Below, one piece after another: positions 22,021 to 33,720 of a stretch of DNA of 64,000 bases. This DNA is from Sequoia sempervirens (lineage: Eukaryota; Streptophyta; Pinopsida; Cupressales; Cupressaceae): positions 62,001 through 126,000 of the forward strand of contig VDFB02321273.1 in assembly GCA_007258455.2 (NCBI GenBank), read 5' to 3'. Both the position numbers and the translations under genes were made by a program. The notes beneath the pieces were generated by a model. It was not told where the DNA came from. It ran no database searches and saw only the letters and a program-made list of their open reading frames with translations. Within the stretch, counting starts at the first letter, position 1; every line of letters starts with the position of its first letter.

Positions 22021-22840
22021 CATAGATTGTTGGGTTCATTCCCCTTTGGGGTTTCCTAAATGATTTGAAGTCATCATTGATGTAAATTTTATGCATGCAT
22101 AGGTTTGGGTATATTCCTTTCATATCATGGTAATCCCATGCAAATGCAGTTGCATGTGCTTGCAACACATTCAACAAGGAAGACTGTTGTGCAGTAGTTA
22201 ATTGATTATTTATATTTAATGTCTTCCCTGATGTAATCTCCAAATTCAAGGCTAATGCTTTAACAAATTCTATATCAATACCTACTATATTGGGACTACA
22301 ATTATGTAGCAATAAGGTGTGAATTTTGAGAAATGGACTTAGATGTATTGACATGGATTATGTTTTGCAGAGGGTCTTGTAAGCATGTTAAACAGTAATG
22401 TTGTTGCGGGTCCCTATCATAATTATTTTGCATGATGTTTACAAATTTTTTATCTTCATCTTGTATTTTTAACATAGGACTTTGTTCAATAATCATTAAT
22501 GTCTATAATGAGTATTGATCATCCTCATCTATGGCATGCCATACAGTTTGCTCCAAGTCTGCATGTGGTTGCGAAGGTAGATAAAGGACTACTTTCTTGG
22601 ATACATTTCCATTGGAAATGATCATGTTACTATAATTGTAACCTATGAAGGCATCTACAGTAGCCAACCAAGGTCTCCCTATGATGAGGGGATATCCTAC
22701 AAGATTAGCTTTAGATTGTAACACCATAAAGTTTGTAGGGTATTCCCATGATTCTAATGTTATAATCAAGTGTTCTATGATTCTCTCAGGTTTTATTGTA
22801 GACCTATCTACGAACTATTGTAAGGCCTCACTAATGTCCA
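22021..22840 (-). pseudogene. Element C-left protease C-terminus and linker; gag and primer site deleted
   Basis: The reading begins abruptly in the C-terminal half of the protease (STIKPERIIEH-like block, LESWEYPTNFMVLQ, GRPWLATVDAFIG, MIISNG). It continues through the linker (22302-22496, 22004-22354; AFAWDYHDMKGIYPN) to RT. The protease active site, all of gag, the leader and the primer site are missing. Instead, an LTR end abuts the protease directly. The right-arm copy is 40611-41500. Confidence 0.8.
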
Positions 22841-24239
22841 ACCAACTTTGTATTAGATACACAATTCAAAGGAAGGGTTCCTAATTGAACAATCCTCTAA
22901 ACCCTTGCAAAGACTCCATTAAATTATCAACTCGTGCTTCATAAGATTTTGATGATGTTGGAATTGCATGTACATTCATAGACTCTACACGGTTTATATC
23001 ATCAAGTATAGGTTGTTTACACATGTGAATGGAAACAATAAAGGCTAGAAAAGGAAAATAAAGCATAATCTACAAAAGAAGGGAAATAACTTGATCAACT
23101 ACTGATGTTGTGGTACCTTCGGCTTAACAATGTAACTGTTAACTGCTAAACCCGAACTATGCAATTTCGCTAGCAATTCTAGTTCTTAATTATAACTACT
23201 TGACTCACTCTGGAGGATGAATCAATGATGCATTACAAAACTTAAATCCTAAGACTAAATATCATTCACATGTATGTAGTGAGGAGTCTATTGAAAAGAA
23301 TGCAATAATGTAAAACATCTAAATTAACAACATAAATTAAGGTGGGTGAATAATACCTTGAGTGGACCTTGCTCAAGTTGTTGTACCCATAGGAGAAACT
23401 AAATATGTGCTACTTGATTCAACTAATCATAACAGTAAACTAGAACATCTTTATTGCATATAACTGAACTCTACAATCTGACAAGAATCTTCACATATTT
23501 CTCATTCATGATTGCATAACAAAAAACTAACGAAAATATTGTCTGCGAATCAAAACTATAATTATCAAAACATATCTTCCAACTAGATTTGCTCCTCAAC
23601 AACCAATCCAACTATATAAGTTTAGGAGGAGGTTTATTTGCATAAGGACTAAAAACATAAATTAAATGAAGATGTACACTTCCTTCAAAATAGAGAGAGA
23701 CAAAGTCTTTGCAACTAAAACTAAAACTAGAAAATATAGAAGAGACAAATAGGTTTGCAACTCTGCTTTAACGACATGACAGAGATGTGCTTTGTTCAAA
23801 CAGTCACATTAGTTTCTTGATTACTGCAAACTTCTTTCCTCCATCATCTTATTAAATGCTCTGATGAATCACAATTGACCAATCCACTGATCACTTTCAT
23901 CATTTCTATAATTTTCAAGTTTCTAGCGTCCTAGGAATCTCCCCTACAATTGGCCCAAAATCCTTTGGCTGCAGGTTACAATTCTTCTAGTTGCAAGGAA
24001 TTAGTTTCATCTAAAGCATACATACCATTAACCATCATGAATTAAACATAGATTCACATTGAATTTCATATGCATTCACACATTCATCCATGCAAACATC
24101 ATCATATCATAATCATATTTCCACTCATCAAAGTCTGGTTTGAATGGAATAAAAGATATAGAAGGTATATAAGTTCAAGAATGTATATGAAATAAGCAGC
24201 TTAAAGTGTTTAAAAGATATGAACTAAACAAGAGAAAAC

Positions 24240-25619
24240 TATAAGGAAAGCTAAGGTGCGGAACAACTCTCCTAACGTCAAAACCCCAGGGAAGAATGTA
24301 GAGATACCTTTTAAATTTTACAATTACAGTCCAATTAAGATGCACTTGAAAGAGATAACAGAAACAGAGAATTAATCATACACATATGAACACCAGATAT
24401 ATGTGGGAAAACCCTTAAGGGAGAAAAAACCCACCACACCAAGAGAAGTCACTTTGTATTATAGTAATAAAGATTACATACAAAGATCAGACTTAACTTT
24501 CTGATGTCAATTTACAGCAGCATTCACAATGATCAACCTTGCTACAAAACATTCACATTACAATGCTCTCATAATCGAATTCACACTGATCACCATTCGA
24601 ACTCTTCACCCATTTGTTCATTGAACCATCAAACCGATCACAATCTGCAATCACTGAGTATATCCATGTCACTTCCAGTCTGTCAAACTTCCTCTCAGTA
24701 ACGGCCACAACAGTACAACTACTAGTGGTTCCCATTTTGCTCCCTGATTGGTCGAACACAAGCCACGTAGGATGGTCTTCACTTCGGTCAAAGCGTTCAA
24801 ACTATGTTGGCATATCGGTGAGACACTAATTGTGTCTCCCCGATGCCAACAAAGCCAACATTCGATATCGCCAAGAGTCAACACTATCGGCAAGAGGTTC
24901 TACCAAGTTTTGAAAGTTATATCGAAACGTTCAACAGTCGGCAAGACTTATCGCTTTAGCCAAGAGATCATATCGAGGTTCAAAAGTTACTCTGAAGTGC
25001 TCCTCTATCGCCAAGACTTATCGCTATCGCTAAGACGTTACTCTGAAGTCTTAAGTCATACCGAGCACCAAACAACAGTCAACAAGACTTCTCTCCATCG
25101 CTAAGAGTTCTTAGCAAACCCTTAGTGTTACCCTAATGCCTCCGCTTGTCGCCCAGAGTCTCCCTAATATTCGATAAGAGTGGCCTATCAGCCAAAGATA
25201 TTCATATCGATAAGACTTCATAACGAGCCACCATATGTTACTCCGAGTGTATACTGTTGGCAAGACTTTCCTTCATTGCTGAGAGTTCATAGCGAAGCCT
25301 CCGTGTTATCCCGAAGACTCCAATCGCCATGAGTCTCCCTGACCACCACTTGACACTAACCCGTCGGCAAGAGAACAACTCGGGCGAAGTGAGATATAAA
25401 TTGTCATGGTGATCATAATGTCATAGTGATAGATACATTCAACGTGACTGAAGTAAGGTCATAGCGACGGGTCCACTCGGCAAGACTGAAACAAGGTCTC
25501 AGCGACCAGAACTGTTCAACAAGGTTTCAACTGCTAGTCGGCCAAACACAAAGCATGCCACACCAACTTGGCTATCTTAGAGGTTTCAACCTATGGGATT
25601 GAGGCATATATTTCCAACA
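24240..25619 (-). mobile_element. Solo LTR S2 (1380 bp) with 5-bp target-site duplication
   Basis: On the minus strand it starts TGTTGGAAATATATGCC and ends CTTATA; the final CA seems changed to TA. The flanks are AAAAC on both sides (24235-24239 and 25620-25624). Removing it restores an ungapped alignment of the host LTR with the B LTR. Near 24400-24460 it has the GGGTTTT...CCCTTAAGGG...CCCAC hairpin region common near the 3' end of plant LTRs. It contains a CpG-richer array of a repeated motif (24860-25520). Superfamily is not certain; the start is Copia-like. The frames at 24504-25104 are spurious. Confidence 0.78.
24860..25520. repeat. Irregular array of a TCGSCAAGASTY-like motif in S2
   Basis: About 12-15 degenerate copies of (A)TCGGCAAGACT / ATCGCCAAGAGT / ATCGCTAAGAC occur at 20-60 base spacing, for example near 24867, 24888, 24940, 25005, 25027, 25093, 25260 and 25370. 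The tract is richer in CG dinucleotides than its surroundings. It lies upstream of the inferred LTR promoter region or within U3. Confidence 0.6.
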
Positions 25620-25646
25620 AAAACTAGGTATTAATCAAGATCAACA

Positions 25647-25657
25647 TTCCCCCCAAC
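25647..25657 (-). promoter_or_regulatory. Polypurine tract of element D
   Basis: Minus-strand GTTGGGGGGAA directly precedes the LTR start TGTTGATC. It matches the tract of element B. Confidence 0.8.
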
Positions 25658-25850
25658 TAAACAATTGCTTGTCCTGAAGCAACATTTAAGACCAAAGATT
25701 GTATTGAAGAGTCATTTCCCTAAAATCTATCACCACATCAACTCCCTTTACCTGTCTCAAATAGTAGCCTTTTCAACATGAAATCTTTTTCATCCTCAAG
25801 TCCTCTGTTGTTTGTATTTCACCTTGATTCCTCCTTGTCCAATGTGGAAG

Positions 25851-26854
25851 GGTGAAATCACAATATTGTGCCTCACTTTTTGGCCAAGATGGATATTTAT
25901 ATCAACATTTTAAACTGATCTTCACCTTCTAAGACCTATAGCAACTAAACCATTAAGAATTTGAAGATGATGCAAACTAGTGATTTGTGACAATTGGCTT
26001 GTAGATTCTAAATATTTTTTATTTTTTATATATTTTTGAAATAAATCATGAATCTTTCAACATCTCCTTTAATAACTAGTTTTAAATAGTAAACAACATT
26101 TTTAGAAAGTAACATTTATGTCAACATAAAGTAACGTTTATGTTGTCAAACATGATTTTTTTCTAGAAAGGATAAAATTCTAATTTTTAAAATATATATT
26201 CTTAACATCAATATCTAGGGCAAGGATTTTTTTCATAATTTCTTGTTACATATTTTTTTAATTAATTTTTGAAGTCACTGTAAGTTTAATTTGGATATAG
26301 GTGTATGTCATCAAACATAAATTATTGTGTGTATTATCGAAATATATTTTTTTGGGTGAAACAAGGACATCAATACCTAGGGCAAAGACATTTTTTGAAT
26401 ATTTTTACAATGATTTACTATTTTTCCATCTCTGTAGAACGAAGAACTTGATGTTCAATGAAAAACCTATGTTCAATAAAAATTGAAAATTAAATACATG
26501 ATAAAATTAAAACATATCAAAACTATACTTGTTGGAAAGATCATTTCAAGGGCTATGATCTTGAAAAATATAATTTTTAAATGACTTTATTTAATCCCTC
26601 AAAAGGTATAGAAAAAGTTTTTTTTTGCCAGCATTTTGATAGGTGTGAAGGAGACTCCATTGTGGGTATGATTTAATACTAGAGGGGTTATATTCAAGGG
26701 GGTTTGATCTAAGGGGGTATTATCTAACCCTCTTCAATTAAAAATCTTTAGATGGAACCTCTCAAGTCTTAAATCATTAGTTTTTCTAAAAATAAATGAT
26801 TTTAGGAAAAAATCAAGATGTCCCAAAAATGAGACACACTATTGTGGTAGCACC
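25851..26854. mobile_element. 1.0-kb AT-rich insert with terminal inverted repeats (MITE-like)
   Basis: Reading inward, the two ends share GGTG, then CACAATA-TGTG and CTCA-TTTTTGG, with about 27 of 34 positions matching. The insert splits the conserved C-terminal domain of the D extra ORF between PPLLLYP-like and PHWTR blocks. There is no clear target-site duplication; the flanks AAG and TAG are only a weak candidate. Inside is a degenerate tandem repeat of about 165 bp, marked by CATCAATAYCTAGGGCAA near 26198 and 26368. A hairpin TTTATG/CATAAA lies near 26116. There is no transposase, so it is non-autonomous. Confidence 0.72.
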
Positions 26855-27649
26855 TAGCATTGGGTAGAGAAGAAGAGGTGTATGGAATGTCAATGGAAAC
26901 CATTTAAGTCCATAATACATGGAAATTTCTATATACTTGTGAGACCTTCTAATAATGGCTATAAAATTATAGAGGGAGTGAGGTTCCTTTTTCCTTAATT
27001 TAGGGGTTAATTCCTCTAATCTCTTCTTCATAAACTAGAAGGTGTGATCAATGTGTCTTGTAACTAGTTGCTTCATCCTGATGTAGTCACGTTCCCTGAC
27101 ACTCATTATTTTCCTTCCTACATTTTTATAGTTTAGGAGCTCTAACTACTCGTCAACAAATGCATTGGGATCTTTGGATTCTTTCCTCAGTTGCAAAGCA
27201 ACACATTTCTCCATTTCAGTATATTCCTGCAAGATCTCACCCCTTTGTTGTTCATTCCTAACATAAGAGGACAATGATTTAATCTGTAAGTCCCCCAAAA
27301 GCATTAGAGGATTCCATTTAGTTTGATCTAAGAGCACAATATTATGCAAGTAAAACTCACATAATTGGTCTTGCATATCTAGTGTAGAGTTAGAAAAAGT
27401 TTCTAAAAACAAAAAAAATTATTCATTGATATTGGAAAATCACTAATTAATTGGTTGAACTAAAAACACAAATACTTCTACAAAAATAATGCATAAACTC
27501 TTGCAAGAGGTATGCACTTTAGAATTTGTGTAGCCTTACCTCCCAATTCTTCAATCTTTACTTTCAACCTTTTTATTTCTGCCTCTTTTTGTTCAAGTGT
27601 CTTGGTGTGTTTGGACATCAACTTAGCTTTTTCTTTTTCCCACTTATTT

Positions 27650-27982
27650 TGTTGGAAAATGGTTAGCACTGCCCTTGAGATTCATGACAAGGGCCTAACC
27701 ACCTCCCATGTGATCTATATCTCTACCGTTTGTATCGGGCGTTGATAGATTGATATTTTGATGCAACAACAAACTGGGGCCAACAATTGGTATCAGAGTG
27801 TTGGGTCATAGGTTTGAATCCCCTCAAGTAACACTAAGGGGGAGATTGTTAGAAAATGGTCAGTGCTCCCTGCAATATTTGTGACAAGGGACTAACCACC
27901 TCCCATGCGATCCATGTCTCTATCATTTGTATCAGGCATTGATAGATTGATCTTTTGACGCAATGACAAACTTGGGCCAACA
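27650..27982 (+). mobile_element. TRIM: complete 333-bp miniature LTR retrotransposon
   Basis: Two direct repeats of exactly 136 bp (27650-27785 and 27847-27982), about 82% identical, have TGTTGG/TGTTAG starts and CCAACA ends. Two bases after the first repeat is the primer site TGGTATCAGAGT (27788-27799), one change from the standard initiator-tRNA-Met site. AAGGGGGAGA (about 27836-27845) lies just before the second repeat as the polypurine tract. The internal region is only 61 bp, with no coding. It is inserted in the coiled-coil part of the D extra ORF. No perfect 5-bp duplication is visible. Confidence 0.92.
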
Positions 27983-29304
27983 CCTTCTTCTCAAATAACT
28001 CTTGGGTTTTTTTCCATAATTCCACACCTAAGGTCACTATAGATGGTCTAGAGGGAACACAAAGTGGAGGAATTGGACCTCAGGGTACTAGAGTTCTTTT
28101 GTTTCCTACTTCTATGATAGCAAGATGTGTCTATTCATCCAACCTAAACCTATGCTCAAATTTATAAAAAATTTCCTCCAACTCTTCAATTCTTTTGTCC
28201 CTCTCACTTTCTCTTTGTTGGTGTGTTTTCAACCAACCTTATAATTGTCGTATCCTTTCCATATCCTCCTATAATTCTTTTCCAATATCCTTTTTCTCAA
28301 CAAAAATCCTTCATCTCTTTCCAAAAATTGGTCATTTCTCTCACTTGTATGCTTATTACCCTCTGAATCAGGGCTCTTTGGGGTTGTTTTTCTTGTTTTC
28401 CTGGAAACAAAAGCATCCTCTGAATCAAATTCAAAGGTGCTTGTAAAGTGCAATGATTGTGCAATAGGTTCATTTTCATTACCAAGGGAATTCCCCTTCA
28501 ATTCTGAGTCTATCTCAACCATAACAACATCTTCCTCTTTCTTCTTTTTTACTACCCCTCTCATAACACCTCTCCTATAGATGGTGTGATTTCCTCTTAG
28601 GTTGTGTGTATTTCTTCTACCTCCTTGTAGGTGCACAAGAATATTCACCTTTCCTCTTTTCTTAGCTCTTGGTGTTTTACCAAAAGTAGGGATTTTGTGT
28701 GTACTTTTTGTTGCAAGTTGTTTAGAGCCCACAGGTTGAGTGTCCTACAGGTCCTACTCCTTTGTCTCTCCTATGTTGCAGATAGGTGATGCAGCAAGGG
28801 AGCCAAAGGGAATTTCCCTTTCTGATATAATAGGTTCCTCTACTCTTTTTGGGAAAACAACTTCTTCAAGGATGGTGTTGATATGGTTGTAATTTAGGAA
28901 ACTCTCTCAAGAAACATGTGGGAATTGAATTCTCAAACATTTTTTTATCAACAATGTGACTAAGCAAAAATGTGATAATGTTGTGTTACTCATATTCCTT
29001 TTATACTCAACTCATTCTTTTCAACAAATTGTAAAGAAAATTTGGAACATTCACACATCTATCATGGTGAAGATGGCTTAAAAGTTTGAAATGGACTATA
29101 TACAACAATTATTTCCTACCATCATAGGTTAAGTATTTGATTATGTAAGAAGCTACTAAATCCCATATCCAAGGTAAGGATAATATTTTTGTACCTTGAG
29201 AAGATGAGTATAGGTTTTCTCCATGTTCTCTAAATTTTTTCTTGGTAGCAATGTCATCTGCCCTAGATGGAAACTCTTTTCCTTCCCATGGAAGTATTGA
29301 TACA

Positions 29305-32300
29305 TGTTATCTACTAAAGTGGCACCCTAACTAAGCTGCAGGACTTAGCACTCTAGAGAAACATTGAATCACTCCTAGGTTGTGGGTCACATAAAATTTG
29401 GAGTGAATCTCTAGATAAGGCTGGCTCCTAGTTGGTTATCACCTAAAACTACTAATTTTGCATAGGAAAAGGGAGAAGAAATGCTTAAAATGAAAACTGA
29501 AACTAAAAATGAAGGGTGATTCACCAAACTGACAAGGGTTATGATGACTCAGACTTGCATACACTTGGCCACTAATGATAAAGCTAAATTGCACAACTTA
29601 TTTTTGTAAGCTCATACATAAATATTTCATAAGAAGGTTTGAATGCATTAACCCTTAAAGAGGAAAAGTAACTTTCACAATCTAAAGATACATGAAACTT
29701 TTAAACACAACTTGCAACCTGCACAAACATACTTTTGTAGAAAAGGCATGAAAAAATGAGACAAAACTTCAAGGAGATTAAGATACCTCACAAGTAGCTT
29801 GATCAATCACTCAATAATGCACAAATACTACAATAATAAGGGGAAAAACTTGAAAATCAGTACAATCCAAGGCATCGTCTGTATTTCATTCTCCCAAATG
29901 AGTTACAAAGTATGCTCAAGTCTGAGAAAGGACTACAAAATCACTAACTCCAGAAACTGCATCCTATGAACTAAGTGTAAAAGAGTCACTCAAGTGACTA
30001 TATCCAACATCCCCCTCCAAAAACCCACCAAAATAGGTTCTAGAAATAGTTGGGGTTGGATGCAACAAAAGCCCCAAATTTAGCATGCAAATCCATCACC
30101 AATAGACTTCATTATGCTTGAAATAGTAATGTTTGACCAAGTCAAACATAAAGGCACAAGAAAATAATGCCTAGATACCCTCCTGATGTTTCAAAACTGA
30201 ATTATCATGCCTATATTTGCTCCAAATATTTGCAATCCTCCCTATATGCTTGCATGACTCATTAATCTTCAACTATCCTCCTTGAATTGGTTAAAACACC
30301 AACGCCTCTCTCTCTTGCATGAAAATGACAATTATTAAAGTGATTTATAATTTATCACTTCAATAATACTTTACATTTCAAAAGCTTAAAACTTATGCAA
30401 AAAATAAAAAGGCACTTGACTCAACCTACATGGGATATCAAAATGTAAAAATCCTAAGTTCAAAGGATTCTACATTTAGGAAACACAAGGCATTATAATA
30501 CATAAGGCATACAACCTACATTGCAAATATTTCAAATAAAGGTAAAAAATACCATTTAGTTATCAACCTTCACTACGGGTTTTTGAAACCCTAAAACAAA
30601 AGCAAAAGCAAAATGCAAAAAATGCATTTCATTTGCATTCTTTGGAGACTTCGACCCGCCAAGGGTTTCACTGTAGCTCTGTAAGATGATTTTTATGGCA
30701 GATTCTGGAGTAGAACAATGGTATTTTCTGGCAAATAACATCACCAAAAAACTTGAGGTAATCTTTATGAGCATATTCAGTCATTTTGTTCCATTTTTTG
30801 AAAATGAAAAGAGGCTCGAAATTGAGCTCAATTTGTAGAAAGGTGAATATACTTTCTATTTTGTGCATTTCCAGCTGTAAATACATACATTCCTGAAAAT
30901 TGTCTGTCATTTTTGTCTTAAATCTGAAGATTTAATAAAACCCAGGCTGTAGGTTTCATTGTATTTCCTTTTTTTCTTTTTTGATGCCATGTAAATAACA
31001 GTCATCATTACATATTCAGGAGCATTGCATACTTAGAAGCAAAATATCCAAAAATACCTAACATTGTGGCTGGTGAATTTGATAAGCCATTATGATCATT
31101 ATGTGTGACTGTCAATCGTGTGCTCAAATTCATTACACTATGACTATCTTCTTTGTTCATTATGACCCACAATGATATATTTCTTGGCTACTCTCTACCT
31201 CTCTTGAATAAAGACATTGTAAGGCAACTAGAATGTATGCTACACATTGATCTTTGGTTGCCAATCTCCATTACCATTGTGATCCTATTCATAGAGGTAT
31301 AAACTTGGGAAGCTATGTCACATGCAGTTTATAACCCTTCCCTTAACTCATAACATGGTTGAAAAGGTATGGGAGCGCCTTTCATAACTGTTACATGTCT
31401 CTAGTTCACTGTCAAGCATTAATGTTTCCTCCAATCTAAACAAAAGGCTCTTCATCAATTCATAAACCATGTCACTATCTCATGCACACATGACTACATT
31501 TGTCATTTCATAGTAATAACAATTATCTCTCCCTTCATAGTTGTTGACTATTTTCTAATTCACTGTCCACTAGCACCATTACAAGGTCATTGATCTCTAA
31601 GGTCCCTCATATATAAACTGTTGACAATAGGTTTTAAATAAACCTCAAAAATCATTGTCCCTTTTCAAGTAACAGTGGATTTATTGCCCTATGAATCTTG
31701 CTCTTTATACACCTTGGCATATATGTTGCCTTCATACAACACACTGTCATCATGTCTGAGATCTACCACTCTAAGTCATGGGAGCCAAGCTCTTCTTCCA
31801 ATTTGAAACATCTGCAATTTTTTTCTTGTACTTGGAATGATCATATTTAGATTTAGCTCCAAATCTAGGTTCATGTAATCATGTAGTGAGCCCCTTTCAT
31901 TTCTCCTTGTAGCTATCTTTTAAGTGCCTTGATGTGGCTATCCTATCACAGTTTATGCCATCATTATAGGACTCATTTTTTTTATTACATTACATTGCTC
32001 TATTGTCTTCCAGGCACTAAAACATTATTTCACTATAGGGTATAATGGACTATCATTTACTTTCTTCCAACTACTGATAAATCCATCTCTATCACTGCAC
32101 AGTCACCATTATCTCTAGCCAAACTCTTTTCCTTAACTTTCCTTTTCCACTCTAATTATGTTTCTTTTCTCCATCTATCCTTAAATCATAATGCATTTGT
32201 AATCATGATCAATTATTACATGGATAGTGGAAAGATAACAATCATCCAGAACTCCTCCTGTCTTCATGATTGTGTTGCATATCTTGATAGGGGACAATGT

Positions 32301-33528
32301 ACTAACAAACCATTCTTGTCCTCTACTTCATGATTCATAAATTCCTTGAAACCTTGTCATTTTTGAAACTTGTCCTATGACTGTCAACCTTTGTCCTTTA
32401 TGACCATATTTCAGTCCTTTCTCTGTCATGCGTGGTGATAGCTCTATTTTATCAACCAAGACTCAAGACTACTATCCTAAGTGAGAAAAAGGAATTCAAG
32501 ACTTATAATCTTAATTTCCATAGTATAAAGATCTATATCTTCCTTTAACTATTATGAGACTATCCTCCACTCTTTGATGGATGTGACCATGCCTTTTTTT
32601 GCTTGTCTAGACCATCATGGAACCTTTGATAACCAAATTTTTGAATCTTGACTATGTTGATATGATGGAATGCCCTTATTGATAAGGGGAAACCTTTATG
32701 AATAAGGCGATTTCTTTTAATCAGTATAATCATGATTATATAAAACTTGTTTTCAATGATTTCATAGTTGATTCAATATGTGACTATTCCCCTCAAGTGG
32801 AACAAGAGGGCAGCATGTTGGGCTCAACCCTTGTGGGAGCCACATTTTACTCCACATGTTGAAATTCGATGAATTAAAACAACAACATTACTTTTCCTAT
32901 ACTTGCACAGGAAGCAAACATGTTAGAAAATATGTGCATATGTGTTTAATCATTCTTGTTTTCTCAGACATCTTGATATGCTTGATTTGACTGTTGCAAT
33001 GTGAATGAAGGTCAAATTGTATGTTTATAGAGGTATGTGCATGTATGGATTAGTGACTTTTCATTGCTCTAACAATACCCTGTCTTCCAGATGCAGGAAA
33101 CTAAGAGCAACAAGGAGATTGAAAGTGGTTGCAGGACAAGTGACAAACTGACAAAGATGCAGAACAATTCAACTGAGACTCGTCATTCAGGAAATGACGA
33201 GTCACCCTTCCTCATATGTGCATTCCTTCTTATTAATATCTATAAATGTATAATCTTTTCTTTCATTTGTATTACAACAGTTACTCTCATGGCTTGTGTG
33301 AGACCTTATACATTTACATTGTCAATAAAGATTACTTTTGTTGAAAATATTTTTGCAAATCTTCTCCTATGTTAAATTCATCTGCATGAATGCAATCTGA
33401 TAATGTAATCTTTATGATTTTGTTTATGCACATGAATGAAATTTAGCAGAAGTAAAAATGTACCTTATCTTTTCGTTTGAAAATTAGAAAGCTCTACCTA
33501 ATTGAGCTATTAGCAAAATAAGGTAACA
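29305..33528. mobile_element. 4.2-kb non-coding insert with LTR-like ends (solo LTR or derivative)
   Basis: The ends are TGTTATC (29305) and GGTAACA (33528), imperfect inverted termini with TG...CA. The flanks ATACA (29300-29304) and ATACC (33529-33533) match at 4 of 5 bases. Removing the insert rejoins the VDASEATIAKV and LPWEGKEF blocks of the D ORF. No gag, pol or transposase reading is found in any frame; the frames at 30556-30910 and 33091-33375 have no recognisable domain. A TATAAATG box near 33242 and a CAATAAAG signal near 33322 hint at LTR promoter/polyadenylation sites on the plus strand. A second TGTTGGGCTC start preceded by a purine-rich run is at about 32817. It may be a long solo LTR, a LARD, or a composite. 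Confidence 0.65.
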
Positions 33529-33720
33529 ATACCTTAGCAATGGTGGCTTCTGAAGCATCCACCCTCAAACCTCTTACAGTTTCTTCATCATTTTGTAGTG
33601 TGGCAACAAATTGTTGTGTCACGACTTCATTGAACTCTGTGAGTTTCAAGAAGTACTCTACCCAACCAGTTTGTCTAAAAATAGGTAATGCCAACCTATC
33701 TTCCAAAAAATGGGTGTGTT

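Larger units (their letters stand above)
1..24193. repeat. Left arm of a giant inverted repeat
   Basis: This arm is the reverse complement of 39257-62238. Paired positions keep a constant sum: about 63450 at the inner end, 63444 around element B, and 62239 at the outer end. The shift comes from one 1393-bp deletion and one tandem duplication of about 193 bp in the right arm. Hand comparison of coding stretches gives roughly 1-3% difference. All nested insertions and most stop codons are shared. Position 1 pairs with 62238, so the true outer limit lies outside the window. Confidence 0.95.
22840..25646 (-). repeat. LTR shared by elements D (3' LTR) and C (5' LTR position), split by S2
   Basis: On the minus strand the LTR starts TGTTGATC at 25646, directly after the D polypurine tract, and ends near 22840 next to C protease. 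Without the 1380-bp S2 insert it is about 1.4 kb, the same size as the B LTR. It aligns with that LTR in order (for example the CTCAAGGTAYTRTTC block and the GTACCxGTAGCAAC-like block), with much divergence. The 23067-23340 and 23640-24235 stretches hold no credible gene. The small frame at 22881-23066 lies inside the LTR. Confidence 0.7.
25690..33720 (-). pseudogene. Extra ORF of element D in four pieces
   Basis: The pieces run 5' to 3' on the minus strand. 33529-33720 has the N-terminal block FRQTGWVEYFLKLTEF and VDASEATIAK. 27983-29299 has LPWEGKEFP and SLPWIWD, then a Lys/Arg-rich middle (28229-28732) with an acidic EIDSELKGNSLGN stretch. 26855-27649 has a coiled coil (KTLEQKEAEIKRLKVKIEEL), KWNPLMLLGDLQI and HSLYNFIAIIRRS. 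25690-25850 has the PHWTR-type C-terminus. Each block matches the element B ORF in order. Three foreign inserts split the pieces. Besides these there are stops and frameshifts, so the gene is dead. The function is unknown. Confidence 0.7.

Noticed and set aside
22881..23066. 61-codon frame (mirror 40385-40570) as a small conserved gene
   Set aside because: It lies at the end of the C/D LTR. Conservation is only between the two arms.
24504..25104. Frames on both strands of 65-118 codons
   Set aside because: They are inside solo LTR S2 and follow its repeated motif, not a protein family.
24860..25520. CRISPR-like array
   Set aside because: Repeats are degenerate and unevenly spaced in a plant LTR. 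There are no constant repeats, unique spacers or cas genes.
33091..33375. 94-codon plus-strand frame with a hydrophobic C-terminal half
   Set aside because: No family is recognised. It overlaps the TATA-like and polyadenylation-like signals of the 4.2-kb insert.
29295..33535. Reading the 4.2-kb insert as a DNA transposon with GTATTG inverted ends
   Set aside because: Alignment with element B shows GTAT belongs to the interrupted ORF. The TG...CA ends with ATACA/ATACC flanks fit better.
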